A DNA stretch of 23,723 nt from a virus (IMGVR_UViG_3300036832_000542:1-23723), one strand, 5' to 3'; positions 12,119 through 20,127 are shown, counted from the first letter of the stretch. Numbers and translations: made by a program. Notes: generated by a model from the sequence alone, not told the origin.

Positions 12119-14449
12119 ATGGCCGGCCCGTCGATCGTCGTCCGGGTCTTCGGTGACCTGAAGGCCCTGGCGTCGTCCTTCAGCGACGGCGCCAAGACGG
12201 CCCAGTCCGGCGCGGCCGGGATCAAGTCGGCGTTCTCCTCGGTCCTCGGCCAGCTCAACCAGGCCGGCGTGCTCGGCCCGTTCGGCGACCAGATCCAGAG
12301 CGTCTCCAACGCCCTGGACGGCGTGGCCAAGAAGGGCGGCAGCTTCAGCACCAAGCTGCTCGGCACCGGGTCGGCCCTGACCGCCGTCGGCCTCGCCTTC
12401 ACGGCTATGGGCGCCTCGGGCAAGCAGGCCACCCAGCAGCTCGACGCGGCGATCACCAACAGCGGGCACAACGCCGGGACCTACAAGGACCGCATCGACG
12501 CCGCCGTCAAGAGCCAGGAGAAGTTCGGCAACACCGCCGTGCAGACCAAGGGCGCGCTGCAGATCCTCACCCAGGCCACCGGCGACCCGGCCAAGGCCCT
12601 GCAATACCTGGGCACGGCGTCGGACCTCGCCGCGGCCAAGCACGAGGACCTGACCACGGCGGCCGGGCAGCTCGGCAAGGCCTACAACGGGGCCGGCCGG
12701 ATCCTGAAGGACTTCGGCATCACGGCCCTGCCCAAGGCGGCGGCGGCCCAGAAGGCCCTGACCTCGGCGACCAAGGAGGCGGTCAGCGCCGACAGCGGGC
12801 TGGCCACGGCCAAGCAGAAGCTGTCGGACCTCCAGGCCATCGACGCCACCAAGGGCCCGCTGACCCTGCAACAGCAGTTCGCCCTGCGCGACGCCCAGAA
12901 GGCGGTGACCGACGCCACCGACAAGGCCACGTCGGCGCACGCCAAGGTGCGGGCGGCCCAGGATCTGGCGGCCACGGCATCCAAGTCACAGGGCAAGACG
13001 CTCGACGAGCTCGGGGCCAAGTTGAAGGGCCAGGCGGCGGCGGGCGCCGATTCGTTCACCGGCAAGATGCGCGACCTGCGGGCCAAGGTCACCGACGCGG
13101 CCGAATCGTTCGGCCAGAAGTTCGGGCCGGCCCTCGCCGGGGCCGGTGCGGCCATGACCGGACTGGCCACCGTCGGCAAGATCGCCAGGGGCGTCAAGGA
13201 CTTCGCCGAGGGCGAGAAGGTGGCCGCCGCGGCCACGAGGATCGCCACCACGGCCCAGTGGCTGCTGAACGTGGCCATGGACGCCAACCCGGTCGTGCTC
13301 ATCGCCCTGGCCATCGTCGGCCTCGTGGCGATCATCGTGCTGCTGGCCATCAAGTTCAAGGCCGTGCGCGTGGTCATCGAGGACGTGGCCAAGTTCATCA
13401 AGACGGTCGCCGTCGATGCCTTCCACGGCCTCGATGCGGCGGTCAAGGCCGTCTGGAACTGGATCAAGCAGAACTGGATGCTCATCGTCGGGTTCTTCCT
13501 AGGCCCGATCGCCCTTATCGCCGCCGCCTTCTTGAAGTGGCACGACCAGATCATCGGGTTCTTCACCAAGCTGCCCGGCGAGATCCTGAAAGCCCTCGGC
13601 GCGCTGGGCAAGCTGCTGGAGCAGGCCGGCAAGGATCTCCTACAAGGGCTCTGGAACGGCATCCAGTTCATCTGGAACACGGTGGGGCCTTGGCTGGCCG
13701 GGCTGGCCGTGCGGATCCTCACCACCATCGGATCGCTGCTCGGTACCCTGCTCGGCGCCGGGCGCGACCTGCTCCAGGGCCTGTGGAACGGGATCGTCAA
13801 TATCTGGACCACGGTGTCGGGCTGGTTGGCCGGGACGGCCGGGCGCATCGTCGGCGCCGTGGGCGACCTGCTCGGCACGCTGTTCAACGCCGGCTGGAAT
13901 CTCATCAAGGGGTTCTGGAACGGCATCGGCAACATCTGGTCGGCCGTCTGGGGCTGGTTGAGCGGGCTGGGCGACCGGGCCCTGCACGCCATCCCCGAGA
14001 TGGCCGGGTTCCTGGTGCACGCCGGCGAGCAGCTCATCCACGGGTTCATCAACGGCATAAAGAACGTGGGCGGCGACATCGGCGGGGCCATCGTCGATGT
14101 CGTCAAGAACGGCGCCAGTGGCCTGCTGCACTTCCTGCACATCACGAGCCCCTCGAAACTGTTCATGGGCTACGGCCAACAGACCATGCAGGGCTACGCC
14201 GACGGCCTCTCGTCGATGTCCGACACCGTGGCCAGTGCCATGACCAACGCCATCCCGACGCCGGCCAGCGTGGCCGGGGCCTTCGGCGTCCCCTCGGTGC
14301 CCGGTGCGGCCGGCCCCGGGGCGGCCATCCTCGGCGGCGGGCGCTCGGGCCCGGCCGTCGTCGTCCAGACGGCCAACTTCAACAGCGACATCGACGTGGA
14401 TTCGTTCATGCGCCGGGTGGCCTGGGTGTCCTCGACCAGGGGCATGTAG
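12119..14449 (+). CDS. Tape measure protein
   Basis: 776 aa, sets tail length and passes into or through the membrane at DNA entry. N-terminal coiled-coil/helical part (FGDLKALASSFSDGAK, SALTAVGLAFTAMG), a long Ala/Lys/Asp-rich helix (about 220-300), a TMP core (MRDLRAKVTDAAESFGQKFG), hydrophobic segments around residues 385-420 (PVVLIALAIVGLVAIIVLLA) and 445-465, then a set of 44-residue repeats, and a C-terminal globular part with ITSPSKLFMGYGQQTMQGYADG, a motif typical of actinophage and Firmicutes tape measures. Compared with many siphophages (over 1000 aa) it is short, predicting a tail near 110-120 nm at about 1.5 angstroms per residue. Confidence 0.92.
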   Translation: MAGPSIVVRVFGDLKALASSFSDGAKTAQSGAAGIKSAFSSVLGQLNQAGVLGPFGDQIQSVSNALDGVAKKGGSFSTKLLGTGSALTAVGLAFTAMGASGKQATQQLDAAITNSGHNAGTYKDRIDAAVKSQEKFGNTAVQTKGALQILTQATGDPAKALQYLGTASDLAAAKHEDLTTAAGQLGKAYNGAGRILKDFGITALPKAAAAQKALTSATKEAVSADSGLATAKQKLSDLQAIDATKGPLTLQQQFALRDAQKAVTDATDKATSAHAKVRAAQDLAATASKSQGKTLDELGAKLKGQAAAGADSFTGKMRDLRAKVTDAAESFGQKFGPALAGAGAAMTGLATVGKIARGVKDFAEGEKVAAAATRIATTAQWLLNVAMDANPVVLIALAIVGLVAIIVLLAIKFKAVRVVIEDVAKFIKTVAVDAFHGLDAAVKAVWNWIKQNWMLIVGFFLGPIALIAAAFLKWHDQIIGFFTKLPGEILKALGALGKLLEQAGKDLLQGLWNGIQFIWNTVGPWLAGLAVRILTTIGSLLGTLLGAGRDLLQGLWNGIVNIWTTVSGWLAGTAGRIVGAVGDLLGTLFNAGWNLIKGFWNGIGNIWSAVWGWLSGLGDRALHAIPEMAGFLVHAGEQLIHGFINGIKNVGGDIGGAIVDVVKNGASGLLHFLHITSPSKLFMGYGQQTMQGYADGLSSMSDTVASAMTNAIPTPASVAGAFGVPSVPGAAGPGAAILGGGRSGPAVVVQTANFNSDIDVDSFMRRVAWVSSTRGM
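13634..14161 (+). repeat. 44-residue (132-bp) tandem repeats in the tape measure
   Basis: Four in-register units start at 13634, 13766, 13898 and 14030, exactly 132 bp apart. Each begins with a D/N/Q-L-(L/I)-x-G-(L/F)-(W/I)-N-G-I signature (DLLQGLWNGI, DLLQGLWNGI, NLIKGFWNGI, QLIHGFINGI) followed in the first three by a W-rich amphipathic helix. The DNA copies have diverged at many sites, so the repeat is old and kept at protein level. The fourth unit merges into the C-terminal domain. Confidence 0.85.
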
Positions 14450-15357
14450 TGGTCTGTGTCCGCACGGCCTGGCTCGAGTACCCCGGCGGCCCGACCGTCT
14501 ACCTGGAGAACGCCGCCCTCGGCTACTTCTGCTCGTCGCTCGACCTCGGGATGGGCGCGCCCCGCGAGGTCATCGACAACAAGCCCGACCGCGACGGGGC
14601 CGACGACCGGACCCAGTTCATGGGGCCGCGCACGGTGACGGTCGCCATTACGGCCATCCTCGGCGCCGGGGCGAGGGTCGACGACGTGGCCACCTCGTTC
14701 TCGCCGTTCATGGTGCCGTCGGTGCGCTCGAATCTGCACTACGTCCTCGACCGGGGCACCAACCCCGAGCGGGTCATCTCGGGCCTGCGGGTCGCCAACT
14801 ACGACTGGCCCGTCGTCGGCCCCGACACCCGCGACATTGCCCTGCAGTGGATCGCCAGCGATCCGGTGGCCCGGGATCCGGCGGTGAAGGTGGTCACCTC
14901 ATGGGCCGGCGTGTCGGGCGGCGGCGCCGGGCGCACCTATCCGCTCAACCCGCCGCGGGTCTACCCGACCAGCGGCGGCGGCTCGGTGTCGGGCGTCATC
15001 CACCCGGCCGGCGACCTGGGCGCGCTGCCCGTGCTCGACATCTACGGCCCGGTCACCTCGGCCGTCGTCACGGTGAGCAACCAGCCCTATCCGGGCGGCG
15101 GTTTCTACAGCAACCAGGTGAAGACGGTCACCGGCTACGTCATCCCGGCCGGCCATTTCCTGCGGGTCGATACGTCCTCGAAGGACGTTTGGTACGACGG
15201 CGACCACCAGCAGCCCTCGGGTAGTGCCATCGACTGGCAGTCCTGGCTGTTCCCACCGCTCACCCCGGGCACCGACCACCTGCTCCAGCTGGCGGGCAGC
15301 ACGACGACCTCAAGCACTCAGGTGCAGGCGACCTGGCAGGACGGCTACCTCGTATGA
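14449..15357 (+). CDS. Distal tail protein (Dit-like)
   Basis: 302 aa from GTG 14449, which shares a base with the tape measure stop (TAGTG). The open frame extends far upstream over the tape measure but that part is a shadow. N-terminal Dit-like beta domain (WLEYPGGPTVYLENAALGYF, MGPRTVTVAITAILGAG, FSPFMVPSVRSNLHYVLDRG), a middle sheet, then a galectin-like C-terminal half (YPLNPPRVYP, VIHPAGDLGALPVLDIYGPV, FLRVDTSSKDVWYDG, PGTDHLLQLAGS). The second half matches phage tail proteins of siphovirus gp18/Dit type. It forms the hub between tail tube and tip. Confidence 0.75.
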   Translation: MVCVRTAWLEYPGGPTVYLENAALGYFCSSLDLGMGAPREVIDNKPDRDGADDRTQFMGPRTVTVAITAILGAGARVDDVATSFSPFMVPSVRSNLHYVLDRGTNPERVISGLRVANYDWPVVGPDTRDIALQWIASDPVARDPAVKVVTSWAGVSGGGAGRTYPLNPPRVYPTSGGGSVSGVIHPAGDLGALPVLDIYGPVTSAVVTVSNQPYPGGGFYSNQVKTVTGYVIPAGHFLRVDTSSKDVWYDGDHQQPSGSAIDWQSWLFPPLTPGTDHLLQLAGSTTTSSTQVQATWQDGYLV

Positions 15358-16610
15358 CGATCACCGCCCTCCAGGGCCCGCAGACCACCGGGCTGCTCCC
15401 CGGCCAGGGCCGCTGGTTCCTGACGCTGCACCAACGTCTGTTGTCGCTCGCCCCGTTCAACCGCACGGCCATCATCGAGCTCGACGGGGCCCACGGGCGC
15501 CAGTTAACCCAGGCCTGGAACACCCCGGCCGTGCTGCAGTTCTCGATCGACGGGCGCAGCCAAGCCGCGGCCTATATCCAAGAGCTGACGACCGAGGTCG
15601 TGGCCTGGCGCCGGGCCGAGTACGGCGGCAACGCCGTGCCCTACTTCCGGGGCACGGTGGCCCAGACCGAGGACGAGATATCGGCCGACCGTCACACCGT
15701 CACTGTGACGTGTCACGACGCCATGGCCACGCTCATGCGCCGCTACCTCATCGGCACCAGCCCGGTGATGTATACCAATGTCGACCAGGACGACATCGTC
15801 AGTGCCCTCGTGGCCGCGGCGTCATCGATGGCGGCGCCGTTCAACAACACCAGCTTCCTGCCGGTGCAGGTGGCCCTGTTCAACCAGCAGGGCGGGTTCC
15901 GGGGCAAGAGCGGCCAGATCCGCACCCGCACCTACTTCGGCGGCCAGTCGATCGGCCAGGCCATCGACGACCTCTCACGGGTCCAGGGCGGGTTCGACTG
16001 GGCCGTCGTGCCCGAGGCCGACAACGGCGTCGACTGGCTGTACGTCTTCTACCCCTACGCCTCGAACAGTCTCACGACGGTGCTGCAGTACGGCTCGACG
16101 GTGTCGGCGCTGACCCGCACCGTCAACAGCGCCGACTATGCCAACTACTACCGCTCGATGGGCAACAACGGCCAGAGCGACCCGACCCTGCCCCAGCTCG
16201 TCGGCTCGGCCTGGAACACCGACGCCACCGACGCCACCCACGGCATCGGCCTGTGGCAGGCCACCGACGACGCCAGCGACGTGACCATCGCCCAGACCCT
16301 GACCGACACGGCCAACGGCGACCTGCTCCTCAACGGCCAGCTGGTCCCGGCCTACACCCTGACGCTGCGCCCCGGCGTCTACCAATGGGGCAAGACCGTG
16401 CGCCCGATCAATATCGGCGACGCCCTCCAGCTCGTCATCCAGTCGGGCCGGCTGAATGTCAGCACGACGGTGCGGGTCCTCGGCCTCGTCTTCGACATCG
16501 GCGACGACGGCGAGGAGAACGTCGAGGTGACCGTCGGCCGCCCGACCCGCAACCTGGCCGACCTGCTCTGGGAGCAGAACCAGGCCATCCAGGCCCTCAA
16601 CCGGAGGTGA
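15354..16610 (+). CDS. Tail tip (Tal-like / gp37-like) protein
   Basis: 418 aa; ATG overlaps the Dit stop (ATGA). It has the layout of actinophage minor tail proteins of the ReqiPepy6 gp37-like kind: AIIELDGAHGRQLTQAWNTP, VLQFSIDGRS, VAWRRAEYGGNAVPYFRG and TVTCHDAMATLMRRYLI, then IGQAIDDLSRVQGGFDW and a C-terminal INIGDALQLVIQSGRLNVS and NLADLLWEQNQAIQALNRR. No enzymatic domain is visible. It probably closes the tail tube and carries the receptor-binding protein encoded next. Confidence 0.75.
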   Translation: MTITALQGPQTTGLLPGQGRWFLTLHQRLLSLAPFNRTAIIELDGAHGRQLTQAWNTPAVLQFSIDGRSQAAAYIQELTTEVVAWRRAEYGGNAVPYFRGTVAQTEDEISADRHTVTVTCHDAMATLMRRYLIGTSPVMYTNVDQDDIVSALVAAASSMAAPFNNTSFLPVQVALFNQQGGFRGKSGQIRTRTYFGGQSIGQAIDDLSRVQGGFDWAVVPEADNGVDWLYVFYPYASNSLTTVLQYGSTVSALTRTVNSADYANYYRSMGNNGQSDPTLPQLVGSAWNTDATDATHGIGLWQATDDASDVTIAQTLTDTANGDLLLNGQLVPAYTLTLRPGVYQWGKTVRPINIGDALQLVIQSGRLNVSTTVRVLGLVFDIGDDGEENVEVTVGRPTRNLADLLWEQNQAIQALNRR

Positions 16611-16614
16611 ACCC

Positions 16615-17532
16615 GTGAGCCGATACACGCCGCTCTGGCTGCAACAAGGCTCGTACGCGGCCAGCGTCGACCGCCGCCTGATCGCCGCCCTCTGGCCGGC
16701 CGCGGCCATGAACGGCGGCGCCGTGAGCCCGGGCACGGCCATGGCCGTCAATATCGCTCCGGGCTACGTCGCTATCCCGGTCCAGTCGGGCGCCACGACG
16801 GCGCTCTGCGCCTGGGACGCCGTCGAGTCGGTGGCGCTGAACCCGGCGCCCGGGGCGGGCCTCAACCGTATCGACGTGATCTACGCCCAGGCCCGGGGCA
16901 ACGACATCGACAGCGGCTCGAACAACGATTTCATCTTTAACGTGCTGACCGGCACGGCGGCGGCCTCGCCGGTCGCCCCGTCGCCCTTGCCCAACAACAG
17001 CGTCGCCGTGGCCCAGGTGTTCGTGCCGGCCCAGTCGGCCAACGTCACCGCGGCCAATATCACCCAGTCGCACCTGCCGAGCGCCGCCGTGCCGCCGGCG
17101 GGCGTGCCGGCCGGGCGGATCGTGCCCACCACGCAGACGGTGCTGGCGACGGGGGCGACGGGTGGCATCGACCTCTCGACCACCGACTACCTCTACGGGG
17201 GCATGGTCCGCACGGCATCGACCCTCGTCGTCCCGGTGGCCGGCATCTACCGCGTGGCCTGTTCGCTGGCCTGGCAGATTTCCAATGGCCAGGTGCCGGC
17301 CAGCCAGTTCTCGTTCACGTTGTTGTTCAAGAATGGCGCCGCAGCGCGTCAGTGGGCCGCTTTCACCAACTGGACCACCTGGCTCGAATGCTCGGGTGCC
17401 GATGACATCAAGTGCAACGCCGGCGATGCGCTGGGGATGTCGGGGTTGCAAAACACGGGCGGGGCTGCCGGCAGCTTCCCCCTGGCCGACCGCACGTTCC
17501 TCTCGGCTCACCTGATCTCGACCGGACCCTAG
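16615..17532 (+). CDS. Minor tail / receptor-binding protein with C1q-like C-terminus
   Basis: 305 aa; GTG with GGAGG at 16603-16607. Residues 1-150 are a baseplate-type domain common in actinophage tails (SRYTPLWLQQGSYAASVDRR, SPGTAMAVNIAPGYVAIP, GAGLNRIDVIYAQARG, VAVAQVFVPA). A Pro/Ala linker (about 155-170) leads to a jelly-roll that looks like C1q/TNF (STLVVPVAGIYRVACSLAWQ, FTLLFKNGAAARQWAAF, KCNAGDALGMSGLQNTGG). Trimeric C1q-like knobs often bind host surface glycans, so this is the best host-recognition candidate in the window. Confidence 0.75.
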   Translation: MSRYTPLWLQQGSYAASVDRRLIAALWPAAAMNGGAVSPGTAMAVNIAPGYVAIPVQSGATTALCAWDAVESVALNPAPGAGLNRIDVIYAQARGNDIDSGSNNDFIFNVLTGTAAASPVAPSPLPNNSVAVAQVFVPAQSANVTAANITQSHLPSAAVPPAGVPAGRIVPTTQTVLATGATGGIDLSTTDYLYGGMVRTASTLVVPVAGIYRVACSLAWQISNGQVPASQFSFTLLFKNGAAARQWAAFTNWTTWLECSGADDIKCNAGDALGMSGLQNTGGAAGSFPLADRTFLSAHLISTGP

Positions 17533-17546
17533 AAAGGACCACCACC

Positions 17547-17666
17547 GTGACCCACTTCAACAACGACCCCGAGCCCGCACCCGAGCCGGCCCCCGAGCCC
17601 GAGACCGAGCCCAGCCACGAGCCAATCGCCGAGCCCGAGCCCGACACCGAAGGCGGGGAGGAGTGA
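17547..17666 (+). CDS. Short acidic Glu-Pro repeat protein (39 aa)
   Basis: GTG 17547 with GAAAGGA at about 17532-17538. After THFNNDP the protein is almost entirely E-P/P-E dipeptides with acidic residues (PEPAPEPAPEPETEP) and ends in EGGEE. Small acidic proline-rich proteins between tail and lysis genes are seen in other actinophages, but no function is known to me. It overlaps the endolysin GTG (GTGA), so it may serve mainly to couple translation. Confidence 0.6.
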   Translation: MTHFNNDPEPAPEPAPEPETEPSHEPIAEPEPDTEGGEE

Positions 17667-18478
17667 CGCTGGCCCGCAAGTGGATCGGCTCGCCCAACTA
17701 TTCGAGCCGGGGCGGCAGCGCCGTCCGGCTGATCGTCCTCCACACGGCCGAGGGCTCGACCACGATCGAAAGTCTCGGCAACTACTTCGCCAATCCCAGC
17801 TCCCAGGTGTCCAGCCACACCGGCATCGACGACACGCCCGGCACCGTCGGCGAATTCGTACATAGAGACCAGAAGGCGTGGACGGCGGCCGACGCCAACC
17901 CGTACAGCGTCCAGACCGAGCTCTGCGCCTTCGCCGCCTGGACGCCGGCGCAGTGGGCGGCGCATCCCAACATGCTCGACAACTGCGCCAAGTGGATCGC
18001 CGAGGAGGCGGCCGCGTTCAGCATTCCCATAGTTCGGCTCAACGCCACCCAGGCCCAGGACGGGCGCAGCCGCGGCGTCTGCCAGCACGTCGACCTCGGC
18101 TCGGCCGGTGGCGGGCACTGGGACTGTGGCGGCGGGTTCCCCATGGACCAGGTCATAACCCAGGCGGTGCACGGGTCCTCGGCCCCGGCGCCCGAGGAGG
18201 ACGATTCGATGCCCAAACAGTGGCTTTTACAAGACGGCGACAGCGGCGGGTACTGGCAGCTCTACGAGGACGGCGGCATCGCGGCTTATGACGGGGCGCC
18301 GTATCTCGGCGGCGTGAACAATCACCAGTACAACGCCGCCGGCTGGCCGGTGGCCGGCCTGGCCCAGTTCAGCGACCGCCACGGCGAGGGCTATTGCATC
18401 ACCCTCGACGCCGGCAAGGCGGGCGGCGACCGGTTCCGGCGTTACCGCTTCCCGCGGGACGCCTCGGCCCGGGTCTAG
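17663..18478 (+). CDS. Endolysin: N-acetylmuramoyl-L-alanine amidase with C-terminal wall-binding module
   Basis: 271 aa; cuts the bond between MurNAc and the stem peptide of peptidoglycan. Residues 1-170 are an Amidase_2 (PGRP-like) domain: LIVLHTAEG with zinc ligand His27, VSSHTGIDD, and CQHVDLGSAGGGHWDCGGG containing the second His and the Cys/Asp zinc site (near 142-155). An acidic Ser/Pro linker (SSAPAPEEDDS, 172-182) leads to an 89-residue C-terminal module with GYWQLYEDGGIAAYDGAPYL and NAAGWPVAGLAQF, resembling the GYW/DGGI/GDA repeats of actinobacterial wall proteins. No signal peptide, so export needs a holin, encoded next. Confidence 0.88.
   Translation: MTLARKWIGSPNYSSRGGSAVRLIVLHTAEGSTTIESLGNYFANPSSQVSSHTGIDDTPGTVGEFVHRDQKAWTAADANPYSVQTELCAFAAWTPAQWAAHPNMLDNCAKWIAEEAAAFSIPIVRLNATQAQDGRSRGVCQHVDLGSAGGGHWDCGGGFPMDQVITQAVHGSSAPAPEEDDSMPKQWLLQDGDSGGYWQLYEDGGIAAYDGAPYLGGVNNHQYNAAGWPVAGLAQFSDRHGEGYCITLDAGKAGGDRFRRYRFPRDASARV
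18194..18211 (+). promoter_or_regulatory. Internal Shine-Dalgarno and ATG within the endolysin gene
   Basis: GAGGAGG (18194-18200), eight bases, then ATG (18209-18211), in frame with the amidase. The start falls exactly at the linker/binding-domain boundary (Met183) and would give an 89-aa wall-binding polypeptide ending at 18478. Internal starts that make free binding subunits are known for some Gram-positive phage endolysins (for example enterococcal Lys170). The GAGGAG also encodes the acidic linker, so chance cannot be ruled out. Confidence 0.45.
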
Positions 18479-18736
18479 GTGGCCTGGATCGGGCCCGATG
18501 GCCAGGCGGTGCACTTCGGCCCGGTGCGCCGGCTCGTCACGTTCCTGCTCGGCGTGGCCGTCATCATCGACGCCCTCACGGCCCCGCAGAATGTCATCGG
18601 CGAGCTCGTCGTGGGCATGGTGCTGATCGGCCTCGTGCCGATCGACGAATACATCGGCGTACTCAACACGAGGCGCCGAGCTCGACCGGCCCCGGGCTCG
18701 GATCCGGGCACGACCTACGGCGGGCCCCGGGGCTGA
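18479..18736 (+). CDS. Holin-like small membrane protein
   Basis: 85 aa; GTG directly follows the endolysin stop. Two hydrophobic segments (about 17-35, RLVTFLLGVAVIIDALTA, and about 41-58, ELVVGMVLIGLVPIDEYI) and a basic/proline C-terminal tail (NTRRRARPAP). Small size, two membrane helices, charged tail and position beside the endolysin make it a holin candidate that would open the membrane for the amidase. No strict family motif is recognised. Confidence 0.6.
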   Translation: MAWIGPDGQAVHFGPVRRLVTFLLGVAVIIDALTAPQNVIGELVVGMVLIGLVPIDEYIGVLNTRRRARPAPGSDPGTTYGGPRG

Positions 18737-18773
18737 CCCCCGGCGGCGCCTAAGGCGGGGCGACCGCCGGGGG
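18737..18773. terminator. Strong hairpin right after the holin gene
   Basis: CCCCCGGCGG (18737-18746) pairs perfectly with CCGCCGGGGG (18764-18773), and the loop holds a second stem CGCC-taa-GGCG. It starts at the first base after the TGA. No U-run follows, as is usual for hairpin terminators in high-GC actinobacteria. Likely terminator of the late operon. Confidence 0.6.
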
Positions 18774-18899
18774 CGGCCCACACTGCCAGTGCAAGGGACC
18801 GCGGGACCGGGCAGGGCCCTGAATGTCGGTGGCGCGCCGGGCCCGTCGCGGGCAGACTGCCAAGAGGTGCCCGCCGTCCGGCGTGCGCCTTCGCCAAGT

Positions 18900-18955
18900 G
18901 ACCAGGGCGGGCACTACGGGGGCATTATGGGTACCCCCCCAGGCCCGCCCTGGTC
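18900..18955. terminator. Long symmetrical hairpin between late operon and integrase
   Basis: GACCAGGGCGGGC (18900-18912) pairs over 13 bp with GCCCGCCCTGGTC (18943-18955), and the loop contains a further GGGGG/CCCCC pairing. It lies between convergent genes (late operon rightward, integrase leftward), so a bidirectional terminator is the simplest reading. A 6-bp hairpin CCGGGG/CCCCGG follows at 18971-18988. The rest of the gap 18737-19048 holds no gene that I can support. Its AT-richest part (19002-19025) is a possible but unproven attP region. Confidence 0.5.
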
Positions 18956-19042
18956 CGCGCCATTGTCTGCCCGGGGACCGCTCCCCGGAAACCCCCGTAT
19001 GACGAATTTGTTACTGAATCAATGCCACCTTCGGATAGGACC

Positions 19043-19057
19043 GTCGCATCATGCGAC
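19043..19057. repeat. Dyad at the integrase stop codon
   Basis: GTCGCAT-C-ATGCGAC, 7-bp arms with one central base, overlapping the integrase stop (19049-19051). It could be part of attP, an Int/Xis arm site or a weak terminator. Only the symmetry is seen. Confidence 0.4.
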
Positions 19058-20005
19058 CACCCGAAGTTGGGTACGCCGGCGGGGCTTGTCATCCGGGGGG
19101 ATGGGCTCGGGGGCGCCGTAGTCACGGCCGGCCATGGCGGCCCGCATACGGTCGAGGTTCGAGTGGCGCAGGTAGATGGCCGTCGTGGCGAGGTGCTGGT
19201 GGCCCAGCATCTCCTGCACCGTGCGGAGGTCTTTCGAGAGCTCGTAAACGTCCGAGGCGCAGGTGTGGCGCAGGGCATGGCCCGAGCGCCCGTCGTAGGG
19301 GCCGGCCTTGATCCCGGCCTTGGCCATCCAGGCCGACACCAGCTTCACGACGGCCGACGGGTTCAGGGCCTGGCCCCGCGGCGGGCGCTGGGATCCGATG
19401 AGGATGCCGGCGTGGCGGCCCCGGTCGGTCAGGTACTTGTCGAGGTGCACGGCGACCTCGTCGGGCACCGGCACCATGCGCTCGTGGCCGCCCTTGCCCC
19501 GGACGAACAGGGTCTGGCCGTCCTGGTCCCAGTCGGCCAGCTCCAGCGTCGCCACCTCGGCCGCCCGCAGCCCGCACCCGAGCATGAGCATGACCACGGC
19601 CCAGGCCCGCTGATCGGGCAGGACTTCGAGCAGGGCGCGCACCTGGGCCCGGGTGAGCGCCCGGGGCACCCGGCGCGGTTCACGCACCCGGGGCACCCGG
19701 GTGCACGGGTCGGCGGCCAGGTGGCCCTCATCCACCATCCAGGCCGTGAAGCCCTTTACGGTGGACAGGTAGGCCCGCCGGGACGCCGGGGCCAACTGGA
19801 GCGAACCTAGCCACCTCTCGATGCCCGCCCGGGTGAGGTCCGTCACCTTCGGGCAGACGGCGACCAGCGTGGCGAGGCGGGACCTGTGAAGGCCGGCCGA
19901 CTTAGCGCCAATCTCGGCGCGCGCCGATCGCCCTTCCAGGTAGGTGGATACCCGGGCGGCCGTGGTCATCGTTTTCGATGCATTGCGGCGGGTACCGGTG
20001 GTCAC
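19049..20005 (-). CDS. int: Tyrosine site-specific recombinase (phage integrase)
   Basis: 318 aa from GTG 20005, or 306 aa from ATG 19969; neither has a clear Shine-Dalgarno. Catalyses integration and excision through a 3'-phosphotyrosine. N-terminal SAM-like core-binding domain (TRAGIERWLGSLQLAPASRR, YLSTVKGFTAWMVDEG), then the catalytic domain with the full set of active residues: Arg147 (GCGLRAAEV), Lys171 (VRGKGGHER), His243/Arg246 (HALRHTCAS), His269 (LGHQHL) and Tyr278 (TTAIYLRH). There is no recognisable N-terminal AP2-like arm-binding domain, so it belongs to the short XerC/D-like type. It is the only leftward gene, convergent with lysis genes and divergent from the early operon, as in a lysogeny switch. 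Confidence 0.92.
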   Translation of the reverse strand: MTTGTRRNASKTMTTAARVSTYLEGRSARAEIGAKSAGLHRSRLATLVAVCPKVTDLTRAGIERWLGSLQLAPASRRAYLSTVKGFTAWMVDEGHLAADPCTRVPRVREPRRVPRALTRAQVRALLEVLPDQRAWAVVMLMLGCGLRAAEVATLELADWDQDGQTLFVRGKGGHERMVPVPDEVAVHLDKYLTDRGRHAGILIGSQRPPRGQALNPSAVVKLVSAWMAKAGIKAGPYDGRSGHALRHTCASDVYELSKDLRTVQEMLGHQHLATTAIYLRHSNLDRMRAAMAGRDYGAPEPIPPDDKPRRRTQLRVVA

Positions 20006-20127
20006 AGTCTGCGCCCAGACTGGGAGAACCCTGGGAACACGGCCGTGACGGGCAACCTGTCACATGATTGCCACAGATACCGTCGAGAACGCCCAGGTGG
20101 CCTGGGCATATACCACATGGTATATGC
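20005..20127. promoter_or_regulatory. Dyad-rich control region between integrase and early operon
   Basis: Four inverted repeats in 123 bases: CAGTCTG-4-CAGACTG (20005-20022), GTGAC...GTCAC (20045-20063, with inner GG/CC), GCCCAGG-tgg-CCTGGGC (20091-20107) and GCATATACC-acat-GGTATATGC (20106-20127). The last is AT-rich in a GC-rich genome and shares two bases with the third. A further CCCGT-t-ACGGG lies at 20195-20205. These look like operators and Int/Xis or repressor sites. No gene fits in 20006-20298. Confidence 0.6.

Noticed and set aside
12682-14166. Minus-strand open frame (494 codons) opposite the tape measure gene
   Set aside because: Serine/proline-rich shadow of a repeat-containing GC-rich gene; no motifs, no ribosome site.
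13258-14448. Upstream extension of the distal tail frame over the tape measure
   Set aside because: Arg/Gly/Pro-rich shadow; the recognisable distal tail protein begins at GTG 14449.
17547-17666. Glu-Pro repeats as a sign of a larger broken surface protein
   Set aside because: The short gene has its own ribosome site, start and stop, overlaps the endolysin start, and resembles small acidic genes seen at this place in other phages.
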